Positions 1 through 10,689 are shown, numbered from the stretch's first letter. The stretch is 64,000 nt of DNA from Methylomonas rapida (GCF_024360925.2 NZ_CP113517.1:1612001-1676000), one strand, 5' to 3'. Notes: generated by a model not told the origin, from the sequence alone. Numbers and translations: made by a program.

Positions 1-394
1 CGTCGGCGGCGATGGCCGAGGGCGCGACCGGTAATTGGCCGTCCGGTTGCAGCGAAGGGTGCGAAAAACGCCCGACGTGCCAGAGCTGGCAGACGATTTT
101 GCCCTGCTTCTCATGCACGGCATCGGTGACGAGTCGCCAGCCGTCGGTTTGGGCATCGGTATAAATGCCGGGGGTATAGGCATAACCGCGGGCTTGCGGC
201 GAGATATTGGTGGCTTCGCTGATGATCAGGCCGGCGCTGGCGCGTTGCGCGTAATAGGTGGCCTGAAGTGGGCCCGGTATGCCGTCGTGCTTGATGCGGC
301 AACGGGTCAATGGCGCCATCACGATGCGGTTTGCCAATGACCAGGCGCCTATCTTGACCGGTTGAAATAAGTCGGTATGGGCTGGATTGCTCAT
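1..394 (-). CDS. Old yellow enzyme family NADH:flavin oxidoreductase, N-terminal part (cut by window edge)
   Basis: The gene enters from the left edge; 131 N-terminal residues are visible out of the roughly 360 usual for the family. The start at 394 has an AGGAG ribosome site about 8 bases upstream. The N-terminus has the FMN-barrel features of NemA/OYE proteins: [20 protein letters not shown] at residues 9-28, then PLTRCR, SEATNIS, and [15 protein letters not shown]. Family members are FMN-dependent reductases of activated C=C bonds or nitro compounds in the cytoplasm. The true substrate cannot be read from sequence. It lies downstream of the secretin-like gene on the same strand with a 43-base gap. 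Confidence 0.9.
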   Translation of the reverse strand, partial: MSNPAHTDLFQPVKIGAWSLANRIVMAPLTRCRIKHDGIPGPLQATYYAQRASAGLIISEATNISPQARGYAYTPGIYTDAQTDGWRLVTDAVHEKQGKIVCQLWHVGRFSHPSLQPDGQLPVAPSAIAAD

Positions 395-437
395 AGGGAT
401 CGCTCCTGCGAAGGTTGAAGATTCAATGGAAGGGGCG

Positions 438-1292
438 TCAGTTTGCCAGATCGATTTTGACCAGAATCCGTGTGGCCCGGTTTTGCGTGCTGTAATTCCA
501 GGCAGATAGACCGCGTTGGTCAGCCTGTTGCCGTTCGGCGATACCGCCTATTTCTATCCATTCGCCGAGCCTGGCCCGCACCGAGGTATGCGCGCTTTGG
601 CTGTCGATGCGGCCGCCATGGCGGAAGCGTTCGGCCCAGGGAGCGATGTCGAGCATGACTTCATCGTTGGCTTGCAGGCGCGGAATCACCGCAAAGCCCG
701 TGCTGGCCTGCTGGAATTGGGTGCTGCTGGCGACGCCGGGGTAACCGAAGCCGGAATCGTAAATCGTGACATACTCGTAAGGCCGGAGCTGGCCGATTTC
801 TATCCGCGCCGGCTGGCCTTCCAGGGTGCGTAACTGTTGCATCGCGCGCTGCTCTCCGGCGTCGCGGGTATCGCCAGCCATGCCCTGCATCCGGATCGCG
901 TTGGGGTAAACCGCGATGGCGGCTTCGGCATTCAATTGTTCGGCTGTTTTATAGCTGCTTTGCAGCACCGAAACGAGCAGATTGCGCTGAGGTTTATCGA
1001 GTTGCTGGATCAACTGGCCAATCTCTTGCAGGCGGGCCGGGCTGGCTTTGACGATCAAATCAAAGCCGTTACCGGTGACGACTTCGTTGGCTTCCAACAA
1101 TGGCATCAACAAAGGCTGGATTTCGGCGGCAGGGCGGTTTCGTAATGGAATCATGTCCATCACCGTTTCTTGCGCGGCAACGACCTGCAGCCAAACCAGG
1201 CCAAGGCCGGCAATCAAGCCCCATGGCGCGCCTGGCCCAATCCATCGGCCAATCCAGGCCTGTGAACGACGAATGGAGCCTTTAGATTTCAC
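438..1292 (-). CDS. Secretin-like (type II/III secretion N-domain) periplasmic protein, orphan
   Basis: The 284-residue protein begins at a GTG that overlaps the last codons of glgA; no good Shine-Dalgarno is visible, so translational coupling is likely. Open frame continues upstream, but that part reads antisensibly through glgA and is rejected. A hydrophobic signal segment ends near VVAAQ at about residue 38. The following part ([16 protein letters not shown] and [14 protein letters not shown]) matches the ring-forming N-domains of secretins. A later part ([20 protein letters not shown], then LGEWIEIGG) resembles a short secretin core. It is far shorter than a complete secretin (500-700 residues), and no other secretion gene is near. 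Family assignment is fairly clear; the function is unknown. Confidence 0.7.
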   Translation of the reverse strand: MKSKGSIRRSQAWIGRWIGPGAPWGLIAGLGLVWLQVVAAQETVMDMIPLRNRPAAEIQPLLMPLLEANEVVTGNGFDLIVKASPARLQEIGQLIQQLDKPQRNLLVSVLQSSYKTAEQLNAEAAIAVYPNAIRMQGMAGDTRDAGEQRAMQQLRTLEGQPARIEIGQLRPYEYVTIYDSGFGYPGVASSTQFQQASTGFAVIPRLQANDEVMLDIAPWAERFRHGGRIDSQSAHTSVRARLGEWIEIGGIAERQQADQRGLSAWNYSTQNRATRILVKIDLAN

Positions 1293-2715
1293 GATATAAC
1301 GCCAGATACTGATTGGCGCTGTTTTCCCAGGAAAAATCCTTGCGCATCGCGTTGCGCTGCAGCTCTTGCCAGAGCTTGGGATTGGCGTGCACCACCAGCG
1401 CGCGCTTGATGGTTTCCAGTAACGCACCGGGCACGGCATCGTTGAAGACGAATCCGCTCGCGGTGCCGTTTTTGATCGTGTCGGGCAATGTATCGACCAC
1501 GGTGTCGGCCAGACCACCGGTTTTTCTGACGACGGGCAGGGTGCCGTAACGCTGGCTATACATCTGGTTCAAACCGCAGGGTTCGAAGCGCGACGGCATC
1601 AGAAACAGGTCGGAGCCGGCTTCGATCTGGTGGGCCAGATTCTCGTCGTACCCGATGGTCACCGAAACCTTATCCGGATACAGGCGGGCGAAGTCCTGCA
1701 GCCTAACCTGTATGCTGTTGTCGCCGCTGCCGAGCAAGGCGAACTGCAAGGGCATGTTGACCAATTCCTTCAAGCAGCTCAGCACCAGGTCTATGCCTTT
1801 CTGATCGACCAGTCGGCCGATCAAGCCCAGCAGCGGCAAATCCGCGTTGACCGGTAATCCCAAACGGGCCTGCAATGCGGTTTTGTTCAGCACTTTTTTG
1901 CCGAGAGTCTTGCCGCTGTAGGTTTGCGCTATGAAGGGGTCAGTTTCCGGATTCCAGACTTTGGTGTCAATCCCGTTGATGATGCCGGACAAGGTCGGCT
2001 GCCGGTGGGCCAGCAAGCCTTCCAGGCCGTAGCCGAATTCCGGGGTCTGGATTTCCTGAGCATAGGTCGGGCTGACGGTGGTGATCCAGTCGGAATAGCT
2101 CAAGCCGCCCTTGATGAATGACAGCATGCCATGGTATTCCAGACCGTCCGGATGCCAGAGCTGGCCAGGCAGATTCAGCAAAGTGTAGGCATTGCTGGGA
2201 AAGACACCCTGGTAAGCCATGTTATGTATCGTAAACACCGTGGCCGGCCTATGTTCTTCCAATGACAGCAGAGCGGGGACCAGGCCGGTTTGCCAGTCGT
2301 TGCAATGCACGACGTCCGGTTTCCAGTCCAAGTAGGCCCGGTTCATCGCTACCTCGACCACGATGCGGCAAAACAGCGCGAAACGGTCGCCGATGTCGGG
2401 CCAAGGTATGCCGTTTTCATCATGGTATGGATTGCCTGGATGGTTGAAATACGGCGGATAATCGACCAGCCAAACGACGACATCGCTTTCGGGTAAATGC
2501 GTTTCCAGCAGGTTGACGTCGCAATTGTTGACCCGCACCGTGCACAAATAACGACCGGGCTCGCAGTTTTTGATGCCTTGATAATGGGGCATGATGACGC
2601 GCACGTCCTGGTCTAGGTTGGTCAGCGCAATCGGCAGGCTGCCGGCGACATCGGCCAACCCGCCGGTTTTGATCAAGGGATGGGTTTCGCTACTGGCGAA
2701 CAGGATTTTTTTCAT
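1282..2715 (-). CDS. glgA: Glycogen synthase (ADP-glucose type)
   Basis: GlgA transfers glucose from ADP-glucose to the non-reducing end of an alpha-1,4-glucan (GT5, GT-B fold). The protein has 477 residues, the usual GlgA length. It has the N-terminal ADP-glucose-binding KTGGLADVAGSLP motif from residue 17, and the C-terminal PSRFEPCGLNQMYSQ and VVRKTGGLADTV motifs typical of the family. It lies 10 bases downstream of glgB on the same strand, so both are probably one transcript, and its end overlaps the GTG of the secretin-like gene. Its substrate would be supplied by the divergent glgC. No frameshift or missing motif was seen. Confidence 0.97.
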   Translation of the reverse strand: MKKILFASSETHPLIKTGGLADVAGSLPIALTNLDQDVRVIMPHYQGIKNCEPGRYLCTVRVNNCDVNLLETHLPESDVVVWLVDYPPYFNHPGNPYHDENGIPWPDIGDRFALFCRIVVEVAMNRAYLDWKPDVVHCNDWQTGLVPALLSLEEHRPATVFTIHNMAYQGVFPSNAYTLLNLPGQLWHPDGLEYHGMLSFIKGGLSYSDWITTVSPTYAQEIQTPEFGYGLEGLLAHRQPTLSGIINGIDTKVWNPETDPFIAQTYSGKTLGKKVLNKTALQARLGLPVNADLPLLGLIGRLVDQKGIDLVLSCLKELVNMPLQFALLGSGDNSIQVRLQDFARLYPDKVSVTIGYDENLAHQIEAGSDLFLMPSRFEPCGLNQMYSQRYGTLPVVRKTGGLADTVVDTLPDTIKNGTASGFVFNDAVPGALLETIKRALVVHANPKLWQELQRNAMRKDFSWENSANQYLALYREI

Positions 2716-2725
2716 GTTTCAAATC

Positions 2726-4903
2726 TTACATTTTCAGGATGATACCGGCCAAGGGAGGCAGGGTCACGGTAACGGAATGGTTCATATTCATCCAGGGCAA
2801 TGGCTCTGAATGCACGTAACCATTACCGATGTTGCTGCCATCGTAATATTCGGAGTCCGAGTTGAAGATTTCATGATAAACGCCTTCGCGCGGCACGCCA
2901 ATGCGATAGTTCTCGCGTGGAACCGGCGTGAAGTTCAGTATCACGATCAAGTCCTCGTTGGCGGATTTACGCCGATAGCTGATGATCGATTGCTGATAGT
3001 CATGGCAATCGATCCATTCGAAACCGTGATGATCGAAATCGAATTGATACAGGGCCGAATGAGTGGCGTAGAGTTTGTTCAGGTCCTTGACCAGGGTTTG
3101 CACGCCGCGGTGATGGGGGTAATCGAGCACATACCAGTCCAGGTCGCGGTTCACGCTCCACTCGGTGCCCTGGGCGAATTCGCAGCCCATGAACAGCAGT
3201 TTCTTGCCGGGGTAAGTGAACATCAAGGTGTACAGCAGGCGCAGATTGGCGAAACGCTGCCATTCGTCGCCCGGCATTTTGTTTAATAGGGATTGTTTGC
3301 CGTGCACGACTTCGTCATGCGAAAACGGCAGTACGAAATTCTCGGTGAAGGCATACAGCAGACCGAAGGTCAACGAGTCGTGGTGATAGGAACGATGGAT
3401 GGGTTGCTCCTGCATGTAGTGCAGAATGTCGTGCATCCAGCCCATGTTCCATTTCATCGAGAATCCCAGGCCGCCGGTCCAGGTCGGCCGGGTGACTTGC
3501 GGCCAGGAGGTCGATTCTTCCGCCATGATCACCGTGCCGGGATGTTGTTCGTGGGTGACGGTGTTCATGTGGCGCAGGAAGTCGATGGCTTCCAGGTTTT
3601 CGTTGCCGCCGTACATGTTCGGAATCCATTCGTTGGCTTCGCGCGAGTAGTCCAGATACAGCATCGAGGCCACCGCATCGACCCGCAAGCCGTCCAGATG
3701 GAATTCTTCCAGCCAGAAGAAGGCGCTGGACAGCAGGAAGTTTTTCACTTCGTTGCGGCTGTAGTTGTAAATCAACGTACCCCAGTCCCGATGTTCGCCT
3801 TTGCGCGGGTCTTCGTGTTCGTACAGCGGCGTGCCGTCGAAGCGGGCCAAGGCGAAAGCGTCCTTGGGAAAGTGCGCGGGTACCCAGTCCAGAATCACAC
3901 CGATGTCGTTTTGATGGCAAAGATCGACGAAGAAGCGAAAGTCGTCGGGTGTGCCGAAGCGGCTGGTCGGGGCGAAATAGCCGGTGGTTTGATAACCCCA
4001 CGACAAGTCCAGCGGATGCTCGGTGATCGGCAGCAACTCGATATGCGTGAATCCCATCATCTTCACATAGTCCACCAAGCGGGTCGCCAGTTCGCGGTAA
4101 TTCAGGAAATTGCCGCGGCTATCGCGTTGCCAGGAACCCAGATGCACCTCGTAAACCGACATCGGCTGGTGCAGCCAATCGTGGTTCGGCCGTTTTTCCA
4201 TCCATTCGCTGTCTTGCCAGTCATAGCTGTCTTCATGCGTAACGATGGCGGCCGTTTGCGGGCGGAATTCGAATTGCTGGCCGTAGGGATCGGTCTTGAC
4301 CAATACTTGGCCGGTATGCGCGTTGCGAATCTCGAATTTGTACAAACAGCCTTCTTTCAATCCTGGGACAAAGATTTCCCAAATCCCGCTGCCGCCCAGG
4401 TTGCGCATGGGGTGGCAACGCCCATCCCAACGGTTGAAATCGCCAATCACGCTGACGCGCTCGGCATTGGGCGCCCAAACCGCAAAGTAAACACCGGCAA
4501 TGTCGTCCACGGTTTGCAGATGTGAACCCAATTTCTGGTAGATATGCCAATGCCGGCCTTCGCCGAACAGATGTTGATCGAACTCGGCCAGCAAGGGGCC
4601 GAAGGTATAGGGATCGACATCTAGATGGTCGTGGCCGTCCTTGTCCGTCCACGACAGCTGATAATGCTGTGCTATGTTTTCCTTGGTTGGGCGATATTCG
4701 AATAAATCGGTGCCGGGAACCCGCTGCATTAACGGGCCATCTTTGCCAATGCGAACATCTTCCGCGTAAGGTAAAAAAGCTCTGATCACGGTTTTGCCAT
4801 CGATTTCGTGGCGGCCCAAAACGGAAAATGGGTCGTGATGTTTGGCTTCCATGATTCGCACGAGATTGGAATCAAGCGGATTCGGTTTGCTTGGCTTGTT
4901 CAT
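2726..4903 (-). CDS. glgB: 1,4-alpha-glucan branching enzyme (GH13)
   Basis: GlgB cuts alpha-1,4 chains and re-attaches the piece as an alpha-1,6 branch. The 725 residues match the Escherichia coli-type length, with two N-terminal CBM48-like domains (about 20-115 and 130-230) before the GH13 barrel. Catalytic motifs are visible: [11 protein letters not shown] near 339, the nucleophile Asp409 in [10 protein letters not shown], the acid/base Glu462 in MAEESTSW, and [12 protein letters not shown]. It is the first gene of the leftward glycogen operon and diverges from glgC across about 218 bases. The long open frames on the opposite strand inside it are shadows. Confidence 0.97.
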   Translation of the reverse strand: MNKPSKPNPLDSNLVRIMEAKHHDPFSVLGRHEIDGKTVIRAFLPYAEDVRIGKDGPLMQRVPGTDLFEYRPTKENIAQHYQLSWTDKDGHDHLDVDPYTFGPLLAEFDQHLFGEGRHWHIYQKLGSHLQTVDDIAGVYFAVWAPNAERVSVIGDFNRWDGRCHPMRNLGGSGIWEIFVPGLKEGCLYKFEIRNAHTGQVLVKTDPYGQQFEFRPQTAAIVTHEDSYDWQDSEWMEKRPNHDWLHQPMSVYEVHLGSWQRDSRGNFLNYRELATRLVDYVKMMGFTHIELLPITEHPLDLSWGYQTTGYFAPTSRFGTPDDFRFFVDLCHQNDIGVILDWVPAHFPKDAFALARFDGTPLYEHEDPRKGEHRDWGTLIYNYSRNEVKNFLLSSAFFWLEEFHLDGLRVDAVASMLYLDYSREANEWIPNMYGGNENLEAIDFLRHMNTVTHEQHPGTVIMAEESTSWPQVTRPTWTGGLGFSMKWNMGWMHDILHYMQEQPIHRSYHHDSLTFGLLYAFTENFVLPFSHDEVVHGKQSLLNKMPGDEWQRFANLRLLYTLMFTYPGKKLLFMGCEFAQGTEWSVNRDLDWYVLDYPHHRGVQTLVKDLNKLYATHSALYQFDFDHHGFEWIDCHDYQQSIISYRRKSANEDLIVILNFTPVPRENYRIGVPREGVYHEIFNSDSEYYDGSNIGNGYVHSEPLPWMNMNHSVTVTLPPLAGIILKM

Positions 4904-5121
4904 TTTGCAAGGCCTCGGTTATAGTTGAATTTCTAAAAAAACGGTAGGTGGCAATCGTTAGGATGTCAGGATCACGGGAATAAAAAATTTGAATTTTTAC
5001 TTTTCCGTGAAGAGTAACGATAATGGGCGGAAGCGGCAAGTGGAAGTCAAAACAAATCTGCCGAATGCGGTCTATCGTACCCATTTAAGGCAGTGGCAAT
5101 AAGTCTATTTGGAGAAAAACA
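4904..5121. promoter_or_regulatory. Divergent glgB/glgC control region with candidate glgC promoter
   Basis: This gene-free region separates the two divergent glycogen operons and must hold both promoters. For glgC the best sigma70-like match is TTTACT at 4996-5001, 17 bases, then GATAAT at 5019-5024, which leaves a leader of about 90 bases. The glgC ribosome site is GGAG at 5109-5112. On the glgB side a TATAAC can be read close to the gene, but without a convincing -35. No operator palindrome stood out. Confidence 0.4.
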
Positions 5122-6402
5122 ATGTTAGTCGGCAATACCCAGCAACCGCATTTACGCATCAACGAATTAACCAGAAACACCATTGCCTTGATCCTTGCTG
5201 GCGGGCGCGGGTCGCGACTCAAGCAAATGACAGACTGGCGCGCAAAACCAGCGGTTCCCTTTGGCGGCAAGTTCCGCATCATCGATTTTCCCCTGTCGAA
5301 CTGCATCAATTCCGATATACGCAAGATTGGCATCCTGACACAATACAAAGCCGATTCGCTGATCAGGCACATTCAAAAGGGTTGGGGGTTTTTGCGGGGC
5401 GAATTCGGCGAATATGTCGATTTGATGCCCGCGCAGCAGCGGCATGACGAGAACGACTGGTATCAGGGCACGGCCGATGCCGTATTCCAGAATATCGACA
5501 TTTTGCGCGCGCGCAATCCGGAATTCGTGCTGGTGTTGGCGGGCGATCACATTTACAAGATGGACTACTCGGCGATGTTGGCCGACCACGTGATCAATAA
5601 GGCCGATCTGACGATAGGCTGCATCGAGGTGCCGTTGGAAGACGCCAAGGCTTTCGGCGTGATGGATGTCGACGATGAAAGACGGGTCAGAGCCTTCGTC
5701 GAGAAACCCGAAAACCCGCCGCTGATGCCGGGCCGCGAGAATACCGCGCTGGCGTCCATGGGTATTTATATCTTCAACGCCGGCTTCTTGTTCGAGCAAT
5801 TGATCAAGGACGCGGACACCAAAGGCTCCAGTCGCGATTTCGGCAAGGACATCATTCCTGCCGTGATTGACAAATATCGGGTCAACGCCTATCCGTTTTT
5901 GGACTTGCAAAGCGGTCAGCAAAGTTACTGGCGCGATGTGGGAACCATCGATGCCTATTGGGCGGCCAACATGGAGTTGATCGGCGTCAAGCCTGATCTG
6001 AATCTGTATGACAATACTTGGCCGATCTGGACCTACCAAGAACAAACGCCGCCGGCAAAATTCGTCTTCGACGACGACGACAGACGCGGTCAGGCCATCG
6101 ATTCGATGGTGTCGGGCGGCTGTGTGATTTCAGGTTCGACCGTGCGGCATTCCTTGTTGTTTTCACAAGTCCGGGTCAATTCCTATACCGAGGTCAACGA
6201 CTCGGTGATCCTGCCGGAAGTCAACATTGCCCGCCATTGCCGCATAACGAAGGCAATCATCGAAAAAGCCTGCCAGATTCCTGAAGGCACCGTGATCGGA
6301 GAAGACAGGGCGGAAGATGAAAAACGCTTTTATGTCAGCGAAGGCGGCGTAGTGCTGGTGACGCCGGAGATGCTTGGCCAAAGACGGCACTATGTCAGAT
6401 AG
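5122..6402 (+). CDS. glgC: Glucose-1-phosphate adenylyltransferase (ADP-glucose pyrophosphorylase)
   Basis: GlgC makes ADP-glucose from glucose-1-phosphate and ATP, the committed step of bacterial glycogen synthesis. The 426-residue protein has the nucleotide-binding [16 protein letters not shown] at residues 21-36, the substrate loop [10 protein letters not shown], and FVEKPENPP, followed by a C-terminal left-handed beta-helix part ([15 protein letters not shown]). GGAG lies 9-10 bases before the ATG. Its last 11 bases overlap the start of the GH57 gene, so the two are translated as a coupled pair. The enzyme class is normally allosterically controlled; effector specificity cannot be read here. 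Confidence 0.97.
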   Translation: MLVGNTQQPHLRINELTRNTIALILAGGRGSRLKQMTDWRAKPAVPFGGKFRIIDFPLSNCINSDIRKIGILTQYKADSLIRHIQKGWGFLRGEFGEYVDLMPAQQRHDENDWYQGTADAVFQNIDILRARNPEFVLVLAGDHIYKMDYSAMLADHVINKADLTIGCIEVPLEDAKAFGVMDVDDERRVRAFVEKPENPPLMPGRENTALASMGIYIFNAGFLFEQLIKDADTKGSSRDFGKDIIPAVIDKYRVNAYPFLDLQSGQQSYWRDVGTIDAYWAANMELIGVKPDLNLYDNTWPIWTYQEQTPPAKFVFDDDDRRGQAIDSMVSGGCVISGSTVRHSLLFSQVRVNSYTEVNDSVILPEVNIARHCRITKAIIEKACQIPEGTVIGEDRAEDEKRFYVSEGGVVLVTPEMLGQRRHYVR

Positions 6403-8080
6403 GACGCTCAAGCTGGTGCTGTGCTGGCACATGCACCAGCCTGAATACCGAGACAGGCATGCCGGCGAATTCATGTTGCCTTGGACGTATCTGCATGTCA
6501 TCAAGGATTACGTCGATATGGTGGCTCATTTGGAAGCCGTGCCAGAAGCCAGGGCGGTCGTGAACTTTGCGCCGATATTGCTCGAACAGATAGAAGACTA
6601 TTCCAATCAGGTGAATAACTATTTGCTCGAACGCACCCCATTGAAAGATCCGTTGCTGGCGGCGCTAGTCGCCCCCGAAATTCCGCTTGATCCGGAATAT
6701 CGGTTGAAATTGTTGCATGATTGCCGCAAAGCCAATCGGGAGCGCCAAATCCATCGCTATCCGATATTTCGCAAATTGACCGAAATGGCGGAATGGGTAG
6801 AGGCGCATCAGGAGTCCATAAACTATGTCAATTCCCAGTTCGTCGGCGATATTTTGGTCTGGTATCACTTGGCCTGGATGGGCGAAACGGTCAAGCTGAA
6901 CGATGGCCGGGTGCAGCGTTTGATTGAAAAAGGTTGCGCGTTTTCGCCGAACGATAGAATGGAACTGCTCGAAATCATTCGCGACTTGTTGTCCACGGTG
7001 TTATATCGCTACAAGTCTCTGGCCAGAAAGGGGCGGATCGAGTTGTCGGTCACACCGTACGCTCATCCTATTATGCCACTGATGCTAGACATTAATTGCG
7101 CCTTGGACGCCATGCCTAACGCGCGTATGCCGGCTTTGGAGCAATATCCCGGTGGGGAAGCCCGCGCACGTTGGCATCTGGACAAAGGCATGGCGACCTT
7201 TAAGCACTTTTTCGGCATTGAACCCCAGGGTTGCTGGCCTTCGGAGGGTGGTGTCAGCGAAGCAACGCTAAAATTGTTATCCGAGTACGGATTCAAATGG
7301 ACGGCCAGTGGCGGTAACGTGTTGCAAAACAGTTTGCTCGCGTCGGCAGTGGACGAAACAGGGACCATCTACCATCCATTTCAGTGGCAATCGGCGGATA
7401 TCGCCTGTTTCTTTCGCGATGACGGTTTATCGGATTTGATCGGTTTCGAGTATTCCAAGTGGCATGCCGATGACGCCGTGGCCGACCTGATTCGGCATCT
7501 GGAAAATATTGCCGGGCATGTGGACGAAGAATCCGTGGTCTCCATTATCATGGACGGTGAAAATGCCTGGGAATATTTTCCGGATAACGGCTATCATTTT
7601 CTGCAGGCCTTGTATCGGCGCTTGGCAGAGCATCCGAAAATCGAATTGACGACTTTTTCCGAGTGCCTGAATCAGGATATCCGGATAAGACCTCTGGCCA
7701 GGCTGGTTGCCGGGAGCTGGGTGTATGGCACTTTTTCAACCTGGATAGGGGATGTCGATAAAAACTGCGGCTGGGATATGCTTGGCGACGTGAAAAAGGT
7801 CTTTGACAATGTGGCATCTTCTGGAAGACTGTCCGAGTTGGAGCTGACGAAGGCCGAAATGCAACTGGCGGTCTGCGAGGGTTCCGATTGGTTTTGGTGG
7901 TTCGGCGATTATAATCCAGGCGAGGCGGTCAGTGACTTTGAAAGACAATATCGCTTGAACCTGACTAATCTGTATCGCCTGTTGGGAGAAGAGCCCCCGC
8001 CTTATCTGGCCTTGTCGTTTACCCAAGGCAGCGGGGCCCCCGCAATGGGCGGCGCGATGAGGCGTGGTAATGAAATTTAA
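6392..8080 (+). CDS. Glycoside hydrolase family 57 alpha-glucan-acting enzyme
   Basis: The protein is 562 residues if started at the ATG at 6392, which overlaps the glgC stop by 11 bases; a TTG 18 bases earlier is less likely. GH57 features are the N-terminal [14 protein letters not shown], the [10 protein letters not shown] region holding the likely nucleophile Glu, and [18 protein letters not shown] holding the likely acid Asp. GH57 includes amylases, 4-alpha-glucanotransferases, branching enzymes and amylopullulanases, and sequence alone does not separate these here. Between glgC and malQ a role in glycogen trimming or remodelling is the reasonable inference. Confidence 0.9.
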   Translation: MSDRTLKLVLCWHMHQPEYRDRHAGEFMLPWTYLHVIKDYVDMVAHLEAVPEARAVVNFAPILLEQIEDYSNQVNNYLLERTPLKDPLLAALVAPEIPLDPEYRLKLLHDCRKANRERQIHRYPIFRKLTEMAEWVEAHQESINYVNSQFVGDILVWYHLAWMGETVKLNDGRVQRLIEKGCAFSPNDRMELLEIIRDLLSTVLYRYKSLARKGRIELSVTPYAHPIMPLMLDINCALDAMPNARMPALEQYPGGEARARWHLDKGMATFKHFFGIEPQGCWPSEGGVSEATLKLLSEYGFKWTASGGNVLQNSLLASAVDETGTIYHPFQWQSADIACFFRDDGLSDLIGFEYSKWHADDAVADLIRHLENIAGHVDEESVVSIIMDGENAWEYFPDNGYHFLQALYRRLAEHPKIELTTFSECLNQDIRIRPLARLVAGSWVYGTFSTWIGDVDKNCGWDMLGDVKKVFDNVASSGRLSELELTKAEMQLAVCEGSDWFWWFGDYNPGEAVSDFERQYRLNLTNLYRLLGEEPPPYLALSFTQGSGAPAMGGAMRRGNEI

Positions 8081-8096
8081 TCTACTATAGGAATTT

Positions 8097-9575
8097 ATGA
8101 GTGCTTGTTTAAATAAACGCCGTGCCGGGGTATTGCTACACATTAGTTCATTACCCGGTGGTGGAGACTGTGGTGATTTAGGACAAGAAGCATTCAATTT
8201 CGTCAATTTTCTGCACGATGTCGGCGCAACGGTCTGGCAGACCTTGCCGCTCGGCATGCCGCATGGAGACGGCTCGCCGTATCAGTGCCTTTCCGCGCAC
8301 GCGGGTAATCCGGCTTTCATCAATGTTCAGTGGTTATATGACAAGGGCTGGATTCCTGAGGAAGATCAATGTCTCGATTGCAATCGAGGGCGACTGTTTT
8401 GGAAGACCTGCGTCGTCAATAAAGCCTATTATGGTTTTTTGGAACGCGCCAAAAAGGAAGACCGGCAGGATTTTAGAGACTTTTGCCAGAAGCACGTCGG
8501 CTGGCTGGATGACTTTGCCCTATTCATCGCGCTGAGAAATGTATTTGGGCAAAAATGCTGGAACAAATGGCCGGAAGCCTTGAAACAGCGGCAACCGTTG
8601 GCAATAAAGGAATCCAGGCAGCTGCTGAAGGAAGCGATAGAAGCCATCAAGTTCGAACAATATGTATTTTTCAAGCAGTGGCACGATCTGAAAGTTTACG
8701 CGGCCGAGAAAGGCGTGTTGCTGTTCGGCGACATACCTATTTTTGTTTCCTACGATAGCGCGGATGTGTGGGCGAATAGGGAAGTATTCAAGCTGAATCA
8801 AAACGGCGACATGGAAGTCGTGGCGGGCGTTCCGCCCGATTATTTCTCCGAGTTCGGGCAGCGTTGGGGTAATCCGCATTATGATTGGGATTATTTGCGT
8901 AAAACCGATTATCAATGGTGGTTGGATCGCATCAAAAGCCAGTATGAAATGTTCGACATATTGCGCATCGATCATTTTCGTGGGCTGGAGGCGGCCTGGG
9001 AAATTCCGGCCGTTGAGGACACGGCGATCAACGGGAAATGGGTCAAGGCGCCCGGCGTTGAATTGTTGAAGGCCATCGAAGACAAATTTCCCGCCTTGTC
9101 GTTGATTGCGGAAGATCTGGGTATCATCACTCAAGAAGTCGAGGCGTTGCGCGACGATTTTGATTTGCCGGGCATGAAGATTCTGCAATTCGCTTTTGAT
9201 GGTCATCCGGAAAATCCCTATTTGCCGATGAACTTTACCCAAAACTGTGTCGCCTATACCGGCACCCATGACAATGACACGACCTTGGGTTGGTTTAACG
9301 GCTTGAGTGATGCCGAAAAACAGCGGATTTATGATTATCTCGGCTGGTCGACCCTGCCCATGCCCGATGCGCTGATGCACGCCGTGTTGGGCTCTGCCGC
9401 TAATCTGGCGATTATCCCAATGCAGGATGTTTTGCGGCTGGGGTCGGCGGATAGGATGAATACGCCGGGGACTACCAGCGGTAATTGGCGCTGGCGCTTT
9501 GATTGGTCTCAATTAAGCGAAGAAAACGCTGGGCGTTTCGCTCATTTCATAGGATTGTTCGGTCGGCGTTCGTAG
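8097..9575 (+). CDS. malQ: 4-alpha-glucanotransferase (amylomaltase, GH77)
   Basis: MalQ moves maltodextrin pieces between alpha-1,4-glucans (disproportionation) in the cytoplasm. The 492-residue protein has the GH77 start RRAGVLLHISSLPGG, the LPLGMPHGDGSPYQ substrate loop, the nucleophile Asp in LRIDHFRGLEAAWEIP, the acid/base Glu in LIAEDLGIIT, and the transition-state Asp in GTHDNDTTLGW. It follows the GH57 gene by 16 bases and is the last gene of the glgC operon. It probably rescues short dextrins made during branching and degradation. Confidence 0.96.
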   Translation: MSACLNKRRAGVLLHISSLPGGGDCGDLGQEAFNFVNFLHDVGATVWQTLPLGMPHGDGSPYQCLSAHAGNPAFINVQWLYDKGWIPEEDQCLDCNRGRLFWKTCVVNKAYYGFLERAKKEDRQDFRDFCQKHVGWLDDFALFIALRNVFGQKCWNKWPEALKQRQPLAIKESRQLLKEAIEAIKFEQYVFFKQWHDLKVYAAEKGVLLFGDIPIFVSYDSADVWANREVFKLNQNGDMEVVAGVPPDYFSEFGQRWGNPHYDWDYLRKTDYQWWLDRIKSQYEMFDILRIDHFRGLEAAWEIPAVEDTAINGKWVKAPGVELLKAIEDKFPALSLIAEDLGIITQEVEALRDDFDLPGMKILQFAFDGHPENPYLPMNFTQNCVAYTGTHDNDTTLGWFNGLSDAEKQRIYDYLGWSTLPMPDALMHAVLGSAANLAIIPMQDVLRLGSADRMNTPGTTSGNWRWRFDWSQLSEENAGRFAHFIGLFGRRS

Positions 9576-9660
9576 TCTGCGCTTACTGCTCTAGTCGCCG
9601 TTCGTGTTTGCGGACTGAACAAAAATCCGCCGCATTGCTGGGTGCCCGCATTATTAAAAC

Positions 9661-9687
9661 CTGTCCACGAGCGGTGTGCGTGGACAG
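9661..9687 (-). terminator. Intrinsic terminator downstream of xoxJ
   Basis: A perfect 9-bp stem (CTGTCCACG / CGTGGACAG) encloses a 9-base loop. Read on the minus strand it is followed by GTTTTAAT, so it fits the end of the xoxF-xoxJ unit; on the plus strand the T run is weaker. It lies in the 161-base gap between the convergent malQ and xoxJ genes. Confidence 0.6.
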
Positions 9688-9736
9688 TCGTTTGATAACA
9701 AAACTTATGGCATGGATGCCCAGAGTGCAGGTGCCA

Positions 9737-10597
9737 TCAATCGTCGTCATCCTTGGCAGGATTCTGCTTGGGGATGGGTAGCAGAGGAATGCCGTAACTG
9801 CCGATAATGCTATGGATTTCAGGCAGATTTTGTTCTATCAGGGTGTTCAATTGTCTTTTGCGTTCGTCGTCGCCCTGGCGTACGCCCATCGCAATCGAAA
9901 AATCGAATTTGATATCCGGGGTTGATTGCATGGGGATGGCAATGAAGCTGGCTGGCGGGTTTTGTGATAATACATATGCGGCCATGGGGCCCCACAAGAT
10001 CGCCATGTCGATGACGCCGTCGCGCAGATCCTTGTCGATTTGCATCGCTACGTTGTGTTCACTGTCGCCGGTCATGCTTTGATACGGCACGCCTTGTTCC
10101 AGCAAGCCGCTCTTTTGCAACCATTCCGTGCCTGGCCCGCGATCGAACATCGCAATTTTCAGTCCTTCCTGACGCTGTAGTGGTAGAGATGCCAGTTGCG
10201 AGGATTCGGATATATCGTCCCATCCCCGCCCTTTGGCGATCAGCAAGACGTAAGTAGAATGAAAATAAGGCTGGGTCGTTTCGGTCAAATCGTAGCCGGC
10301 TGGCACGCCCATCACCACGTCGCATTTAAAACCTTTCCCGTCTTCATTTTCGGCTTTCAGTGTGTTGCGTATGAAACCAATGCGTTCGGGTAGCCAGGTA
10401 TATTCGACTTCCTGATTCAATTGTTTGGCAAACAAAGCGGCAATTTTGTTTTCATAACCCGTCAATTGCTTGGTTGAGTAGGGCGGATTCATCGGGTCGG
10501 CGCAGACTCTGAATTTATCGTCAGCCTGGATGTTGGCGGCGGCAAAAGTCAGGCCTGCCAGCATCAGGCATTGCGGCAGCTTTGGGTTAATTTTCAT
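9737..10597 (-). CDS. xoxJ: XoxJ/MoxJ-type periplasmic binding protein of methanol dehydrogenase
   Basis: The 286-residue protein starts at the ATG at 10597, with an AAAGGAAA ribosome site; longer frames read through the xoxF terminator and are rejected. It has a signal peptide (cleavage about ANIQA-D, residue 25) and the XoxJ/MoxJ hallmark FRVCADPMNPPYS, followed by a solute-binding type 3 fold (ENKIAALFAKQLNQEVEYTW, DMAILWGPMAAYVL). Members sit beside xoxF or mxaF and are thought to help activate the dehydrogenase rather than transport a solute. The C-terminus is an unusual run of Asp. Adjacent xoxF supports the assignment. Confidence 0.92.
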   Translation of the reverse strand: MKINPKLPQCLMLAGLTFAAANIQADDKFRVCADPMNPPYSTKQLTGYENKIAALFAKQLNQEVEYTWLPERIGFIRNTLKAENEDGKGFKCDVVMGVPAGYDLTETTQPYFHSTYVLLIAKGRGWDDISESSQLASLPLQRQEGLKIAMFDRGPGTEWLQKSGLLEQGVPYQSMTGDSEHNVAMQIDKDLRDGVIDMAILWGPMAAYVLSQNPPASFIAIPMQSTPDIKFDFSIAMGVRQGDDERKRQLNTLIEQNLPEIHSIIGSYGIPLLPIPKQNPAKDDDD

Positions 10598-10633
10598 CGC
10601 GGTTTCCTTTAGCGTAATCAGTGTACATAAAAA

Positions 10634-10661
10634 AGCCTTGGCCGATTGCTCGGCCAAGGCT
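10634..10661 (-). terminator. Strong intrinsic terminator/attenuator between xoxF and xoxJ
   Basis: A perfect 12-bp stem with a 4-base loop (AGCCTTGGCCGA / TCGGCCAAGGCT) is followed on the minus strand by TTTTTTAT. It lies 29 bases after the xoxF stop and 37 bases before the xoxJ start. It should strongly reduce read-through into xoxJ, giving much more dehydrogenase than accessory protein from one promoter. Confidence 0.85.
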
Positions 10662-10689
10662 CGCTGACATCAATCCAACAGGCTAGATA

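Noticed and set aside
1293..1517. N-terminal extension of the secretin-like gene to an ATG at 1517
   Set aside because: The extra residues read out of frame through glgA coding sequence and precede the signal segment, which would then be internal.
3293..4525. 410-codon open frame on the plus strand
   Set aside because: It is antisense to glgB, which has every catalytic motif. The translation has no recognisable family and reflects GC-rich codon structure.
8520..9512. 330-codon open frame on the minus strand
   Set aside because: It is antisense to malQ, which is complete and has all GH77 catalytic residues.
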